Positions 26,630 to 35,816 are shown, numbered from the stretch's first letter. The stretch: DNA of 64,000 nucleotides from Actinomycetes bacterium (GCA_021791195.1 JAJYXB010000008.1:158662-222661), one strand, 5' to 3'. A program made the numbers and translations. Notes: a model not told the origin generated them from the sequence alone.

Positions 26630-26830
26630 TCAGTCTTCCTCGACGATGATGATCTCCGCGGGGCATTCGTCCGCGGCGCTTTGCACCGCTTCGCGCAGAC
26701 TCTCATCGGGCGACTCGTTGACAACCATCGCCAATCCGTCTTCGTCGTTGATCACGAAAACCTGCGGGCACTCATCGGCGCAGATGCCGTCGCCGAGGCA
26801 CTCATCCCGGGGTTCGATCCTGACTCGCAT
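26630..26830 (-). CDS. single-cluster ferredoxin with Asp ligand position
   Basis: A 66-residue acidic ferredoxin. The cluster motif is C11-x2-D14-x2-C17-x3-C21-P plus C57-P. The second Cys of the usual CxxCxxC is Asp, as in Pyrococcus ferredoxin, so it carries a [4Fe-4S] cluster with an Asp ligand or a [3Fe-4S] cluster. Low-potential electron carrier of the cytoplasm. It is monocistronic, with a strong terminator. Possible partners in the window are FixABCX or the ferritin-like enzymes (inference). Confidence 0.93.
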   Translation of the reverse strand: MRVRIEPRDECLGDGICADECPQVFVINDEDGLAMVVNESPDESLREAVQSAADECPAEIIIVEED

Positions 26831-27085
26831 TTTTTCTCCTCTCTGTTACTGTTGACACCCGGCCGCCCCGCCCTGCCGCCTTCAGACGTTTACTTTGCTT
26901 TCCCCCGAGGTAAAATTGAAAACAATGCTCGAACAGCCGGCGGCGGCGCATGAACGATTGCCCGCTTTATATAACATCTGTTCCACAATATTCAATACAA
27001 GACCGCCAAACTGGTATTATTTCAACCGCGGCCCGCGTCACCGCAACCACTACAGCCTTTTCCGGCAAATCGGACGGAGGAAAAC

Positions 27086-27430
27086 ATGGAATTCAACATC
27101 GAAAGCGAAAAAACTCCGGACGGGGTCGCAGTGATCGAGGTCGCCGGCGAGCTCGATCTCTACACCGCCCCGCGCCTCAAGGAAGCGCTGCTGAGCGCGA
27201 TGGATGAGGGCGTTCTCAATATCATCGTCGACATGTCCGGCGTCCATTTCATCGACAGCTCCGCCCTGGGAGTCCTCATCGGCGGTGTCAAGCGGTTGAA
27301 GCCGAAGGAAGGCAAGCTCGTCCTGGTCAGCGTGGATGAAAACGTCAACTGGATCTTCCAGATCACCGGCCTGAACAGCGTCTTCGACATTTTCCAGACC
27401 CGGGAAGAGGCGCTGGCCGGCGTTCACTAG
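27086..27430 (+). CDS. STAS-domain anti-sigma factor antagonist
   Basis: A 114-residue SpoIIAA/RsbV-type protein. The phosphorylatable Ser region VHFIDSSALGVLIGG is intact and the N-terminal GELDLYTAPRLKEAL is typical. Such proteins are controlled by phosphorylation by an anti-sigma kinase (RsbW/SpoIIAB type), which they otherwise bind to free a sigma factor. No kinase or sigma gene is adjacent. GGAGG precedes the ATG. Confidence 0.93.
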   Translation: MEFNIESEKTPDGVAVIEVAGELDLYTAPRLKEALLSAMDEGVLNIIVDMSGVHFIDSSALGVLIGGVKRLKPKEGKLVLVSVDENVNWIFQITGLNSVFDIFQTREEALAGVH

Positions 27431-27502
27431 CGCCGTCGCGCCCGGCGCCGGTTTTGGCGTCCCGGTCCAGGGGTAATAAAGCGTATCCCGGTAATCATGG
27501 AG

Positions 27503-27526
27503 GGCCGGTCACCCGTGGCCGTTTTT
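27503..27526 (+). terminator. possible terminator after STAS gene
   Basis: An imperfect stem GGCCGG / CC-gt-GGCC followed by GTTTTT. Confidence 0.5.
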
Positions 27527-27551
27527 CCATACCAATGAGGGGGATACGGTC

Positions 27552-27785
27552 ATGGCTGACAAGGTGAGCGCCGTCAACAAACCGGGCTCCGGCAAAGTCC
27601 GCTGCTGCCCGTTTTTCTGGACCAGCCAGGCGCCCGGCGGCGATGAGCCCGCCTACCTTTCCCGTTATCAGCAAAGGTTCGTCTGCCGCGGCGGCAGGCA
27701 CAGCTCGCTTCTGACTTACGATGAACTGCTGGCCTGTCTGGAGCGAAACGGGGACCGCTGCCCCACCGCCAGCGTGACGGCGTAA
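27552..27785 (+). CDS. small Cys-containing hypothetical protein
   Basis: A 77-residue frame with a good ribosome site (GAGGGGG). It has four Cys (KVRCCPFFW, RFVCRGG, LLACLERNGDRC), spaced irregularly, so a metal site is possible but not evident. It precedes fixA by 42 bases on the same strand. The family is not recognised. Confidence 0.45.
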   Translation: MADKVSAVNKPGSGKVRCCPFFWTSQAPGGDEPAYLSRYQQRFVCRGGRHSSLLTYDELLACLERNGDRCPTASVTA

Positions 27786-27827
27786 GCGTGGCGCTCCAGA
27801 CAGGTCCGTCCCTTAAAGAGGTTCGCC

Positions 27828-28724
27828 TTGGCATTTCATAGCGTCGTCTGCATAAAACAGGTGCCCGACACCACTCAGGTGAGGATCGATCCTGAGACTG
27901 GCAGCCTTGTCCGCAAGGGGATCCCCTCGGTGATAAATCCCTTCGACCTGTTCGCGGTCGAGGCGGCGTTGCGCCTGCGTGACGAGCACGGCGGCACGGT
28001 AACCGCGCTTTGCATGGGACCGCCCCAGGCGGAAGAGGCGCTGCGAAAAGTGCTCGGCTACGGCGTGGACCGGGCGGTGCTGGTTACCGATCGCGCCTTT
28101 GCCGGCGCGGACACGCTGGCGACGACCTATACGCTGGCGGCTGCGATCAGGAAGATCGCCGGCGCCCGGAACGACCAGAAAGCGGCGGGAAACGAGGGCG
28201 GTGAGGCCGGACCGCGCGACGCCGACGGCGAGCCGGTGGACCTCGTTTTCTGCGGCAAGCAGTCGATCGACGGCGATACCGGCCAGGTCGGCCCCGGACT
28301 GGCCCGGCGGCTGGGATTCAGCCAGTTGACATACGTTTGTTCCCTGCTGCAGATCGATCCGGAAAAGCGGAAACTGCGCGCCTGGCGCCAGCGGGAGGAC
28401 GGCCGCGAGCTGCTGGAGGCCGATTTGCCGGTGGCGGTGACGATCACCGAAGCCTGCAACCGCATCCGCTACGCGTCACTGCCGGACCTGCTGGCCGCCG
28501 CTGACAAAAAGATCGATACGTGGCGCGCTGACGATCTGGACGCCGAGCGCGGGCGCCTGGGCCTGAAGGGCTCCCCCACCCGGGTCAACCGTATCTTCGC
28601 GCCGCCCGTGCGCCAGCGCGGCGAGACCGTCGGCGAGCCGGGGATGGAGCCGGCCGCGGTGGCGGCGCTGCTGTTCGACCGGTTATCCGAACGCGGCATG
28701 AAGCCGGGAGTTGCGCGTGCCTGA
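27828..28724 (+). CDS. fixA: electron transfer flavoprotein beta subunit FixA
   Basis: A 298-residue EtfB/FixA protein from a TTG start preceded by GAGG. Signatures: CIKQVPDTTQVRIDPETG, VINPFDLFAVEAALRLRD, TALCMGPPQAEEALRK, and the adenine-nucleotide/FAD contact DLVFCGKQSIDGDTGQVGP. With FixB it forms the bifurcating ETF that splits NADH electrons between quinone (through FixC) and ferredoxin/flavodoxin (through FixX). A charged insertion (about 115-135) is longer than usual. Confidence 0.95.
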   Translation: MAFHSVVCIKQVPDTTQVRIDPETGSLVRKGIPSVINPFDLFAVEAALRLRDEHGGTVTALCMGPPQAEEALRKVLGYGVDRAVLVTDRAFAGADTLATTYTLAAAIRKIAGARNDQKAAGNEGGEAGPRDADGEPVDLVFCGKQSIDGDTGQVGPGLARRLGFSQLTYVCSLLQIDPEKRKLRAWRQREDGRELLEADLPVAVTITEACNRIRYASLPDLLAAADKKIDTWRADDLDAERGRLGLKGSPTRVNRIFAPPVRQRGETVGEPGMEPAAVAALLFDRLSERGMKPGVARA

Positions 28725-29847
28725 GGACAGGCCGAAAATCAGCAAGAACTCACCCGATGATGCCGCACGGGCTGGAAAGGATGCCGCGCAGGACAGCAGT
28801 ACCGCAGGCGGCGAGGTCTGGGTTGTCGTGGAGCAGGTGGCCGGAGAGGCCGCCCCGGTTTCGTGGGAACTGATGGGAGAAGCGCGCGCGCTCGCGGAAG
28901 CGCTCGGCGTGCGCGCGGCCGCGGTGATCCTCGGCGCCGGCGCGCCGGAACTGGCGCGGCAGGCATTCAGCTACGGCGCCGCTGCGGCTTATACCGGCAG
29001 CGACCCGGCGCTGGAGCCATTCATCACCGACCCGCACTGCCAGGCGCTGGTGGATCTGGCGCGGGCGCACCAGCCACAGATCATCCTGCTGGGCGCGACC
29101 ACCCGCGGCCGCGACCTGGCCTCGGCGGCCGCCACCGAGCTCGAGACCGGACTGACAGCCGATTGCACCCATCTGGAGATCGATGAGGCCAAGGGACTGC
29201 TCAAGCAGACGCGCCCGGCTTTCGGCGGCAATGTCATGGCAACCATCATCACACCCAATCACCGGCCGCAGATAGCGACCGTGCGGCCGGGAGTTTTTCC
29301 CCTGCCGGAGGCCGCGGCTGAAGCCGGCGGCGAGATTATCGAATCGCGGCCCGCGATCACGGCCGCTGCGGCAGCCGTCAGGCAGCTGCAGTTCCTGCCC
29401 AATCCCGGGGAGGAATCACTCATGGGGGCGCACGTGATCGTCGCCGGCGGGCGCGGCATGCGCAGCGCGCATAATTTTGCCTTGCTGGAGAAGCTGGCCA
29501 CAGAGCTCGGCGGCACGGTGGCCGCCTCGCGCGCGGCGGTGGACGCGGGCTGGATCTCGCAGCGGCGCCAGGTCGGCCAGACCGGCCAGACCGTGCGGCC
29601 GCTGCTTTATATCGCCGTGGGCATCTCCGGCGCCGTCCAGCATCTGGCCGGGATCCAGGAATCCGACGTCATCGTGGCGATCAACAGCGATCCGGACGCG
29701 CCCATCTTCGACGTCGCCGATTACGGCATCGTCGGCGACCTCTTCGAGATCGTGCCGGCCCTGATCGAGGAAGCGCATGCACGGCTGAGCGGCGCGGCAG
29801 GATCGGATGCCGCCGGCGAACGGCAGATCGGAGTGGAATCAACATGA
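28717..29847 (+). CDS. fixB: electron transfer flavoprotein alpha subunit FixB
   Basis: About 376 residues from GTG 28717, which has GGGAG at 6 bases; TTG 28711 is an alternative. A Ser/Asp/Ala-rich N-terminal tail (about 1-28) precedes the EtfA domain. The C-terminal FAD domain is intact: [39 protein letters not shown] region, [21 protein letters not shown]. It overlaps fixA by 8 bases and fixC by ATGA, so the four genes form one tight operon. Confidence 0.95.
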   Translation: MPEDRPKISKNSPDDAARAGKDAAQDSSTAGGEVWVVVEQVAGEAAPVSWELMGEARALAEALGVRAAAVILGAGAPELARQAFSYGAAAAYTGSDPALEPFITDPHCQALVDLARAHQPQIILLGATTRGRDLASAAATELETGLTADCTHLEIDEAKGLLKQTRPAFGGNVMATIITPNHRPQIATVRPGVFPLPEAAAEAGGEIIESRPAITAAAAAVRQLQFLPNPGEESLMGAHVIVAGGRGMRSAHNFALLEKLATELGGTVAASRAAVDAGWISQRRQVGQTGQTVRPLLYIAVGISGAVQHLAGIQESDVIVAINSDPDAPIFDVADYGIVGDLFEIVPALIEEAHARLSGAAGSDAAGERQIGVEST

Positions 29848-31151
29848 GTGCGGCCACTTCGCGCTACGATGCCATCGTCGTCGGCGGCGGTCCGGCTGGC
29901 CTGGCGGCTGCCTACACGCTGGCAAAGGGAGGCGCCAGCGTCGTCTGCCTGGAGCGCGGCGACTGGTCCGGCAGCAAGAACATGATGGGCGGCCTCATTT
30001 ATTCCCAGCCGACCGGCAGCGTCTTCCCCGAGTTCTGGCGCGAGGCGCCGCTGGAGCGCCACGTGACCCGTCGTGACATGTGGCTGGCGACCGGCGATTC
30101 CGCCATCAAGCTGTCCTTCGAGACCGCCGACTTCGCGGTCGAGCCCTACAATTCTTTCACCGTCTACCGTTCCAGTTTCGACAAATGGCTTTCCCGCCAG
30201 ACGGCTGCCGCCGGCGCCCTGATGATCAGGGAGACGCTGGTGGAGGATTTGCTGTGGGATGGCGGCCGCATCGCCGGCGTGCGCACCGGCAGGCCGCAGG
30301 GAGACCTGGAAGCAGACGTGGTCATCATCGCCGAGGGCGTCAACACCTTCCTGACGGAGAAGGCCGGCCTGTCGCCCTGCCCGCCGCGCGCCGCCAACGT
30401 GGCGCTGGCGGTAAAAGAGGTGCTGGCGCTGCCCAAGGAGCGGATCGAGGACCGCTTCGACCTCGACCCCGGCGCCGGCGCCGCCATCGAGATCATCGGC
30501 GAGACTACCGGCGGATTGCCGGGCACCGGCTTCATCTACACCAATCGCGACACGATCTCGGTGGGAGTAGGAGTGCTGCTGGACAGCCTGGTTGATAATC
30601 GCGCTGAGGCATATAACCTGCTGGAGCGCTTCAAGCAGCAGTCGCAGGTGCGGCGGCTCATCCAGGGGGCGGCTCCGCGCGAGTATTCGGCCCACCTCAT
30701 TCCCGAGGGCGGCTACAGTTGCATGCCCCGGCTGTACGGCGACGGCGTGCTGGTCGCCGGCGACGCCGCCGGTATGGTCAATGCCATCAACAGCGAGGGC
30801 GCCAACCTGGCGCTGCTTTCCGGCAAAATGGCCGCCGAAACCGTGCTCGCGTGCCGCGAGCGCGGCGATTTCAGCGCCGCAGCCCTGGGGCGCTACCGGC
30901 TGCTGCTGGAGGACACTGTGATCCTGAAGGATCTGCGCAAATATGACAATGCCACCAAATTTCTGTCAACACATCATCATCTGTTCGGACTTTATCCCGA
31001 GCTGATGGCCGCGCTGGCGCGGGAGTTCCTCACCGTCGACCAGCTCAGCAAGGCCGAAAAAGAGCGGCTGCTGCTGAAACTGTTCCGTTCACAGGTGCCT
31101 ACGCGCCGCCTGCTGAAGGATTTCTATCAGGCCTGGAGGGCGCTGACATGA
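29844..31151 (+). CDS. fixC: FixC, ETF:quinone oxidoreductase-like flavoprotein
   Basis: A 435-residue FAD enzyme that passes electrons from FixAB to quinone. The Rossmann motif AIVVGGGPAGLAAAYTLAKGG is at the N-terminus; GDWSGSKNMMGG and the late VLVAGDAAGMVNAIN are family features. Residues CMPRLYGDGV and LFRSQVPTRRLLKDFY complete the FixC pattern. ATGA overlaps link it to fixB and fixX. It is membrane-associated by family knowledge; no transmembrane helix is obvious. Confidence 0.95.
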   Translation: MSAATSRYDAIVVGGGPAGLAAAYTLAKGGASVVCLERGDWSGSKNMMGGLIYSQPTGSVFPEFWREAPLERHVTRRDMWLATGDSAIKLSFETADFAVEPYNSFTVYRSSFDKWLSRQTAAAGALMIRETLVEDLLWDGGRIAGVRTGRPQGDLEADVVIIAEGVNTFLTEKAGLSPCPPRAANVALAVKEVLALPKERIEDRFDLDPGAGAAIEIIGETTGGLPGTGFIYTNRDTISVGVGVLLDSLVDNRAEAYNLLERFKQQSQVRRLIQGAAPREYSAHLIPEGGYSCMPRLYGDGVLVAGDAAGMVNAINSEGANLALLSGKMAAETVLACRERGDFSAAALGRYRLLLEDTVILKDLRKYDNATKFLSTHHHLFGLYPELMAALAREFLTVDQLSKAEKERLLLKLFRSQVPTRRLLKDFYQAWRALT

Positions 31152-31537
31152 GCATCGATGTCCGCCGTTTCTTTAGACGAAAACCGGGCGAAACCGCCGC
31201 TGGACGAGAAGACCTGCCTTCGCCGGAGCAGCTGGGCATGCCGCAGCCGGCGCCGACGGTGGCCAACAAGCTGGGGCTGGTCAAGTTCAATCCCGACACC
31301 GAATCGCACCTGCGGATCATCGACAGCGAGGTCTGCCGCCGCCGGTGCCGCCAGAAATTCTGCACCCACTCCTGTCCCGCCCAGGTCTACCGCTGGGAGG
31401 AGGAGGAAAAGCAGATCACGGTCGCTTTTGAAGGCTGCCTGGAGTGCGGCACCTGCCGCAGCGGCGGCTGCCCGTACGAGAACATCGAGATGCGCTACCC
31501 GCGCGGCGGTTTCGGAGCCCAGTACCGGTTCGGCTAG
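31148..31537 (+). CDS. fixX: FixX ferredoxin-like protein
   Basis: The fourth subunit of the Fix bifurcation complex, 129 residues. The conserved Cys set is EVCRRRCRQKFCTHSCP and EGCLECGTCRSGGCPY, typical of FixX, and it ends in GGFGAQYRFG as the family does. An N-terminal extension of about 45 residues (basic, then Pro-rich) is longer than in typical FixX proteins of about 95. No nif gene is nearby, so here the complex probably supplies reduced ferredoxin to other pathways. Confidence 0.94.
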   Translation: MSIDVRRFFRRKPGETAAGREDLPSPEQLGMPQPAPTVANKLGLVKFNPDTESHLRIIDSEVCRRRCRQKFCTHSCPAQVYRWEEEEKQITVAFEGCLECGTCRSGGCPYENIEMRYPRGGFGAQYRFG

Positions 31538-31546
31538 TTTCCGGAT

Positions 31547-31571
31547 AAAAAAAGATGCCGCATAACGGCAT
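31547..31571 (-). terminator. Rho-independent terminator
   Basis: On the minus strand: ATGCCG / CGGCAT stem with a 5-base loop, then C and seven T. It ends the zinc-ribbon gene transcript and lies between convergent genes. Confidence 0.8.
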
Positions 31572-31625
31572 GATATCAATCGGCGCCGGAAATGAAACAG
31601 CCGCTTTTCACCTGCCGCGGCCACA

Positions 31626-31937
31626 TCAGGAAGGAGCGGTGGAAACACGCAGCGATCGCGCGACGATGCCGCGCCGCTCCTCACCCCCGTACTGATCGGC
31701 CTCCAGACGCCGGTCGACGATCGCTTCCTTCTCCAGTTCGCCCTTCTCACGCCACTCGGCCATCAGATCTTCGGCTACCTGCCAGGCATTCGTCAGCCTA
31801 TTGTCGAGGATGACAAGTGTCTGGTAACCCGTTTCCGCCTCCGCAAACCGCTTGCCGCAGTAAGCGCACTCCGCCATCGCGAACGGACTGCTGGTGTGAT
31901 TATCCCGCCTGCAGTATGGACATGTCACGGTTTCCAT
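31626..31937 (-). CDS. zinc-ribbon protein of unknown function
   Basis: About 103 residues from the ATG at 31937, chosen for its GGAGGCGG ribosome site. Two CxxC knuckles (VTCPYCRRDN and AECAYCGKRF) in the first 35 residues form a zinc ribbon. The rest is helical and charged (WQVAEDLMAEWREKGE). It is cytoplasmic; a nucleic-acid or protein adaptor role is possible. It is not recognised as a named family. Confidence 0.65.
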   Translation of the reverse strand: METVTCPYCRRDNHTSSPFAMAECAYCGKRFAEAETGYQTLVILDNRLTNAWQVAEDLMAEWREKGELEKEAIVDRRLEADQYGGEERRGIVARSLRVSTAPS

Positions 31938-32180
31938 GGCCGCCTCCCTGACTTTGGCGACATAACGCTGCTTGGTTCCCTTGAATGGTTCCATTATGTA
32001 TATAACCGCCGCATCAGGATCGTAACCCGATGCCCGGCAAATCGCGCGGCCGTCCCTGTCAGAGAGCGTGCCGCCGCGGTTTCCGGAGGATTAGCCGGCG
32101 GCTGCGCGAAAGACTGATGCGGGAAACGGGTAGAATGCGGGAGTAGAATGCGAAAGACTGACGCGGCTGAAAGGATGACA

Positions 32181-33278
32181 ATGAAGGCAAGACGCGGCTT
32201 TGTGAATCCCGGTGGCTGGCTGGCGGTGGCGATAGCCATCCTGGCCCTGTCCGGAGCAGCCGGCTGCGGGCAGGACCAGACCACAGCGACCACAGCGACC
32301 CGGGCGGCGACCGTGACCGCGCCACCTTACCAGCGGCGGCAGATCGGATACTTCAAGGGGCTCACCGAGCCGCGGCCGGAGGCGTGGCAGGATGTCGTCG
32401 CCGATACGGCGCGGCTGAAAGGCGATGGCATCAACACCGTCACCGTCGAACCGCCGGTGCTGATCTCGCAGCGCGCGGGCCGGCGGCAGGCCGTCATCCT
32501 CCAGGGACAAGCCGCCAGCGCCGCCGCGATGATCGATCAGCTGCACCAGGCTGGTCTGGCGGTATGCGTCATCCCTTCCACAAAAAGTCCAGGGCTCAAA
32601 CCCCAGGTCGATACTTCGGACGCGGTGCTGGGACAGCTGAACGCCGACGTGCTCAAATGGGCAGGCATGGCCGAGCAGAAACAGGTGGAGCTGTTCGCGC
32701 CCCTGGATGATTACAACCTCGTGCTCGGTACTGACAAGGGCGACGCGTGGTCCAAACAGATATTGCCCCAGATCCGCCAGCACTTCCACGGCCTGATAGC
32801 GGCCAAGGTCGTGCCCGACGTGGGCGCCCCGCCGCCGCCGGGAGCACCGCATGATTTCGAACGCCTGGACTACAGGGGATACGACTATCTGATGCTGGAC
32901 ATCTATCCCACCGGGACCGTTTTTGACCAGACCGGTTTCACCGCCTACGTTGATGATTTGATGAAGCGTGCCAACGCCATCGTCAAGCGCGACGGTCTCA
33001 GGGGCGTGATCGTTCAGTTCGGCGCCTGGAGGGAGCCGGCAGCCAGCGAGCCGCTTGACGGCCCGGCGCTGGGCGCAGCGGGCCAGGCCAGCATGGCCGC
33101 TCACCTGCTGCAACAGGTGATGCCACAGACCAGAGGCGTTTTTTACCATGGCTGGACGCTTCCCGGCCGCGGCGCCAGGGGTTTCCCGGTGGAGGCGACG
33201 CTGAGCAAATATTTCGGCGGCACGGGTCCGCCGCCGGCGACAGCCGCTACGGCAGGGACCGGCACAACCACACCTTAA
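32181..33278 (+). CDS. lipoprotein with glycosidase-like barrel domain
   Basis: About 365 residues from the ATG at 32181 (AAAGGA before it). The signal peptide ends in the lipobox LSGAAGC, followed by a Thr/Ala-rich linker. The globular part alternates strands and helices as in TIM-barrel glycoside hydrolase-like proteins: TARLKGDGINTVTVEP, QAGLAVCVIPS, GYDYLMLDIYP, GVIVQFGAW and GVFYHGWT. This suggests an extracellular sugar-acting or sugar-binding protein, but no catalytic pair can be assigned. The C-terminus is again Thr/Gly-rich. It is followed 11 bases later by a UspA gene. Confidence 0.7.
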   Translation: MKARRGFVNPGGWLAVAIAILALSGAAGCGQDQTTATTATRAATVTAPPYQRRQIGYFKGLTEPRPEAWQDVVADTARLKGDGINTVTVEPPVLISQRAGRRQAVILQGQAASAAAMIDQLHQAGLAVCVIPSTKSPGLKPQVDTSDAVLGQLNADVLKWAGMAEQKQVELFAPLDDYNLVLGTDKGDAWSKQILPQIRQHFHGLIAAKVVPDVGAPPPPGAPHDFERLDYRGYDYLMLDIYPTGTVFDQTGFTAYVDDLMKRANAIVKRDGLRGVIVQFGAWREPAASEPLDGPALGAAGQASMAAHLLQQVMPQTRGVFYHGWTLPGRGARGFPVEATLSKYFGGTGPPPATAATAGTGTTTP

Positions 33279-33289
33279 AAGGAGGATGC

Positions 33290-33733
33290 ATGATCAGCCG
33301 CATTCTGGTACCGACCGACGGTTCGGAACTGGCGGAAAAAGCCGGCGCCTATGCCATCAGCCTGGCGCGCGACAACAAGGCGTCGATCGTCTTCCTGAGT
33401 GTCGTCGACGAGCTGGCGCCGGCTTACGCCTTTGAGACCGAAACCGGTGTCAACCCCAACTTTCCGCAGCTGACCGAGCAGCTGAACCGGGCGGCGCACG
33501 CATTCGTCACCCGCCTCGAGACGCAGGCGGCTCAGGCCGGCGTCGCGTCAGTCGCGCTTGTGACCGAAGGCCACCCGTGGGAAGAAATCCTGGCCGAAGC
33601 CGAACGCCAGGACTGCGACCTGATCGTGCTGGGTTCACACGGGCGCCGCGGCCTGGCCGCCGCGCTCCTCGGCAGCGTCACCACCAATGTGATCCACAAG
33701 ACCAGGATCCCGGTGACGATCGTCCCGGAGTAG
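33290..33733 (+). CDS. universal stress protein
   Basis: A 147-residue single-domain UspA. The N-terminal strand ILVPTDGSELAEKA and the ATP-binding motif GSHGRRGLAAALLGS (G-x2-G-x9-G-S) are intact. AAAGGAGG is 5 bases before the ATG. It follows the lipoprotein gene closely and may share its promoter. Confidence 0.93.
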   Translation: MISRILVPTDGSELAEKAGAYAISLARDNKASIVFLSVVDELAPAYAFETETGVNPNFPQLTEQLNRAAHAFVTRLETQAAQAGVASVALVTEGHPWEEILAEAERQDCDLIVLGSHGRRGLAAALLGSVTTNVIHKTRIPVTIVPE

Positions 33734-33884
33734 GGAAAGCACGCTGGGCCAGTGGCGGTGGGCAGGGGAATTCGCGGGCAGCCGGGGCGCGGGGTTTCAA
33801 AGGTCGCCGGCGGGCGGGGTTTTGCCGATCGCCGGCGCGAGCGGAGATTTCACCCGCTGCGGAAACTGCCAGCCGGCGCTGATT

Positions 33885-35120
33885 TCACGCCAGCGCCCGC
33901 TCCAGCATGAAATGGTCATCGGCCAGCTGCTCCTGCAGCGAACCGATCTGCTGGCGGCTGACGATCAGCTGCTTAACCGCGCGCCGCTCCGCCGGCGAGC
34001 GGTTAAGCAGCAGCGCCGCCTTGAGCACTCCGCCGCTCAGATACAGAAGCGCCGCGGTTTTGCGGTCGAAGGAACCCCGCGTCACCATCTCGTCATAACC
34101 GCTCATGTCCCCGAAGAACTCATATGTGATGCCGAAAACCGTCGAATAGAAATACGAGACGCCGGCGTAAGGTTCGCGCGCGCCGGCCATGTTGCGAGCG
34201 GCCAGCCTGCCCAGGGTGATGGCATTGTCCCAATGCTCGAGGCGCCGCCGGCGGCCGAATACGGGATCGAAGAAATTGGCGACGTCGCCGGCAGCGAAGA
34301 CATCGGGCGCGCCGGCCTCAAGATACTCGTTGACCACGATACCGTTATTTATTTCAATGCCGCTGCCGTCCAGGTATGCCACGCCGGGCTCGACGCCGAT
34401 GCCGGCGCAGGCGAAATCACAGGGCAGCGTGCGTCCGGCCCGCGTGACGACTTTGCGCAGCCGCCCGTCCCCCTCCAGCCGCCGGACTTCGTCCTCGTAA
34501 ACCACGTGCACGCCGTGATCGAGATAGTGGCGCTCGAAAAACGTGCACAGTTCTTCACTGGCGAATCTCTCGAACAGGCGGTCGGCGCGGTGGACGATCG
34601 TGACGCCGATGTCGCGCTGGGCCAGCGCCGAGGCGACCTCGAGACCGATGAAGCCCCCGCCGATGACGACCGCGTGGCCACCGCCGGCGATCGCCTGCCT
34701 GAGCGCTTCCGCGTCCGCGAGCGTGCGCAGATAAAAAAGGCCGGGCAGGTCCGCGCCCGGGATCCGCAGCCGGCGCACGGCGCAGCCGGACGCGATCAGC
34801 AGCCTGCCGTACTCGAATTCATCGCCGCCGGCAGAGGTGACCAGATGCAAGCCGGGGCTGACGGAAGCGGCCGGCGTGCCCAGATGCAGGCCGACGCCAT
34901 GCTCGCGGTAGACCCGCTCGCCGAGGAGGAAGACCGAAGCGCGCGGCGCCTGGTCGAGGAGGAAATCCTTTGAAAGAGGCGGCCGCTCGTAGGGAAGCTC
35001 CGTTTCGGCGGCCAGCATGCCGATGCTCCCCTGCGCCCCCGTCAGCAGAAGCTCCTTCACCGCCGTGGCGCCGGCCAGTCCCCCGCCGATGATCAGGTAA
35101 TCGTAGTGGCTGCGGCCCAT
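33885..35120 (-). CDS. FAD-dependent ferredoxin reductase-like oxidoreductase
   Basis: A 411-residue pyridine-nucleotide:disulfide-fold reductase without redox Cys, of the ferredoxin/rubredoxin reductase type. FAD motif YLIIGGGLAGATAV, ELPYERPPLSKDFL, NAD motif AVVIGGGFIGLEVASALA and the C-terminal FAD motif DVFAAGDVANF are present. The C-terminal domain resembles apoptosis-inducing-factor-like reductases. The gene just upstream encodes a Rieske ferredoxin, the likely electron acceptor; a terminal oxygenase is not seen. Confidence 0.9.
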   Translation of the reverse strand: MGRSHYDYLIIGGGLAGATAVKELLLTGAQGSIGMLAAETELPYERPPLSKDFLLDQAPRASVFLLGERVYREHGVGLHLGTPAASVSPGLHLVTSAGGDEFEYGRLLIASGCAVRRLRIPGADLPGLFYLRTLADAEALRQAIAGGGHAVVIGGGFIGLEVASALAQRDIGVTIVHRADRLFERFASEELCTFFERHYLDHGVHVVYEDEVRRLEGDGRLRKVVTRAGRTLPCDFACAGIGVEPGVAYLDGSGIEINNGIVVNEYLEAGAPDVFAAGDVANFFDPVFGRRRRLEHWDNAITLGRLAARNMAGAREPYAGVSYFYSTVFGITYEFFGDMSGYDEMVTRGSFDRKTAALLYLSGGVLKAALLLNRSPAERRAVKQLIVSRQQIGSLQEQLADDHFMLERALA

Positions 35121-35132
35121 GAGGGCGGCACC

Positions 35133-35426
35133 TCAGTCCAGGACGATCTCGCCGTTTTCAATCCGGTGTTCAAGCCGCGGCAGCGGCGCCTGGGCCGGGC
35201 CCCGCAGCACCGCGCCGTTTGCGTGGTAGCGCGAGCCGTGACAGGGACAGTCCCAGGTCTGCTCAAAAGTGTTCCAGCCGGTCTCGCAGCCCATGTGGGT
35301 GCAGACGTTCTCCAGCACCACCAGCTCTTCACCGGAGTTATACACTGCCACCGGCCTGCCCTGGATCTCAGCCGTCACGCCCTGGCCGGCCGGGATCTCC
35401 GATACCTTGATGGAGGATGAGCTCAT
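35133..35426 (-). CDS. Rieske [2Fe-2S] ferredoxin
   Basis: A 97-residue soluble Rieske protein. Cluster ligands lie in VCTHMGCETG (C-x-H) and WDCPCHGSRYH (C-x2-H). It has no signal or membrane helix, so it is a cytoplasmic ferredoxin. It is 12 bases upstream of the reductase gene, forming a two-component electron-transfer chain. Confidence 0.94.
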   Translation of the reverse strand: MSSSSIKVSEIPAGQGVTAEIQGRPVAVYNSGEELVVLENVCTHMGCETGWNTFEQTWDCPCHGSRYHANGAVLRGPAQAPLPRLEHRIENGEIVLD

Positions 35427-35433
35427 TGTCAGT

Positions 35434-35646
35434 TCAACTCGCTTTGCCGTTGATGCAGTAGTAGCCCTCGCCGCTGAGACTGAACTCAGACCAGATCTCG
35501 CAGTCGTCGCAGAAGCAGCCCTTTTGCGACGGGCCCTTGTCGCTGGCGCCGGTCATGCAAAAAGCGCCCGTGTCCCCCTGGATGTACGAAGGGCAGCGGC
35601 CGCAGATGCACTTGGACATATTCTCCTGAGTATTTGGCACTTCCAT
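35434..35646 (-). CDS. DUF2769-like Cys-rich small protein
   Basis: About 70 residues from the ATG at 35646, chosen for its GGGAGGAGA ribosome site. It contains seven Cys, among them CICGRCPSY, AFCMTG, GCFCDDCEIW and YYCING, as in the DUF2769 family, which is found mainly in archaea and anaerobic bacteria. It is probably a metal- or cluster-binding protein. It heads the Rieske/reductase set with only 7 bases between genes, suggesting a common redox task. Confidence 0.8.
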   Translation of the reverse strand: MEVPNTQENMSKCICGRCPSYIQGDTGAFCMTGASDKGPSQKGCFCDDCEIWSEFSLSGEGYYCINGKAS

Positions 35647-35738
35647 CCGTCTCTCCTCCCAGGGCTTTGACATTGCTTGTTAAATACCCCTTGCCGGGGA
35701 GGGACAAACGCGGGGGGAAGGTTTTGGGAGAAAGGTAA

Positions 35739-35816
35739 TGGCGGGAGCGACGGGACTCGAACCCGCGACCTCCGGCGTGACAGGCCGGCGCTCTAAACCA
35801 ACTGAGCTACGCCCCC
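35739..35816 (-). tRNA. tRNA-Asp (GTC)
   Basis: Cloverleaf with encoded CCA. The acceptor stem is GGGGGCG / CGCTCCC with discriminator G; the anticodon stem CCGGC / GCCGG has loop CTGTCAC, anticodon GTC; the T-arm has GGTTCGAGTCC. Confidence 0.98.
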
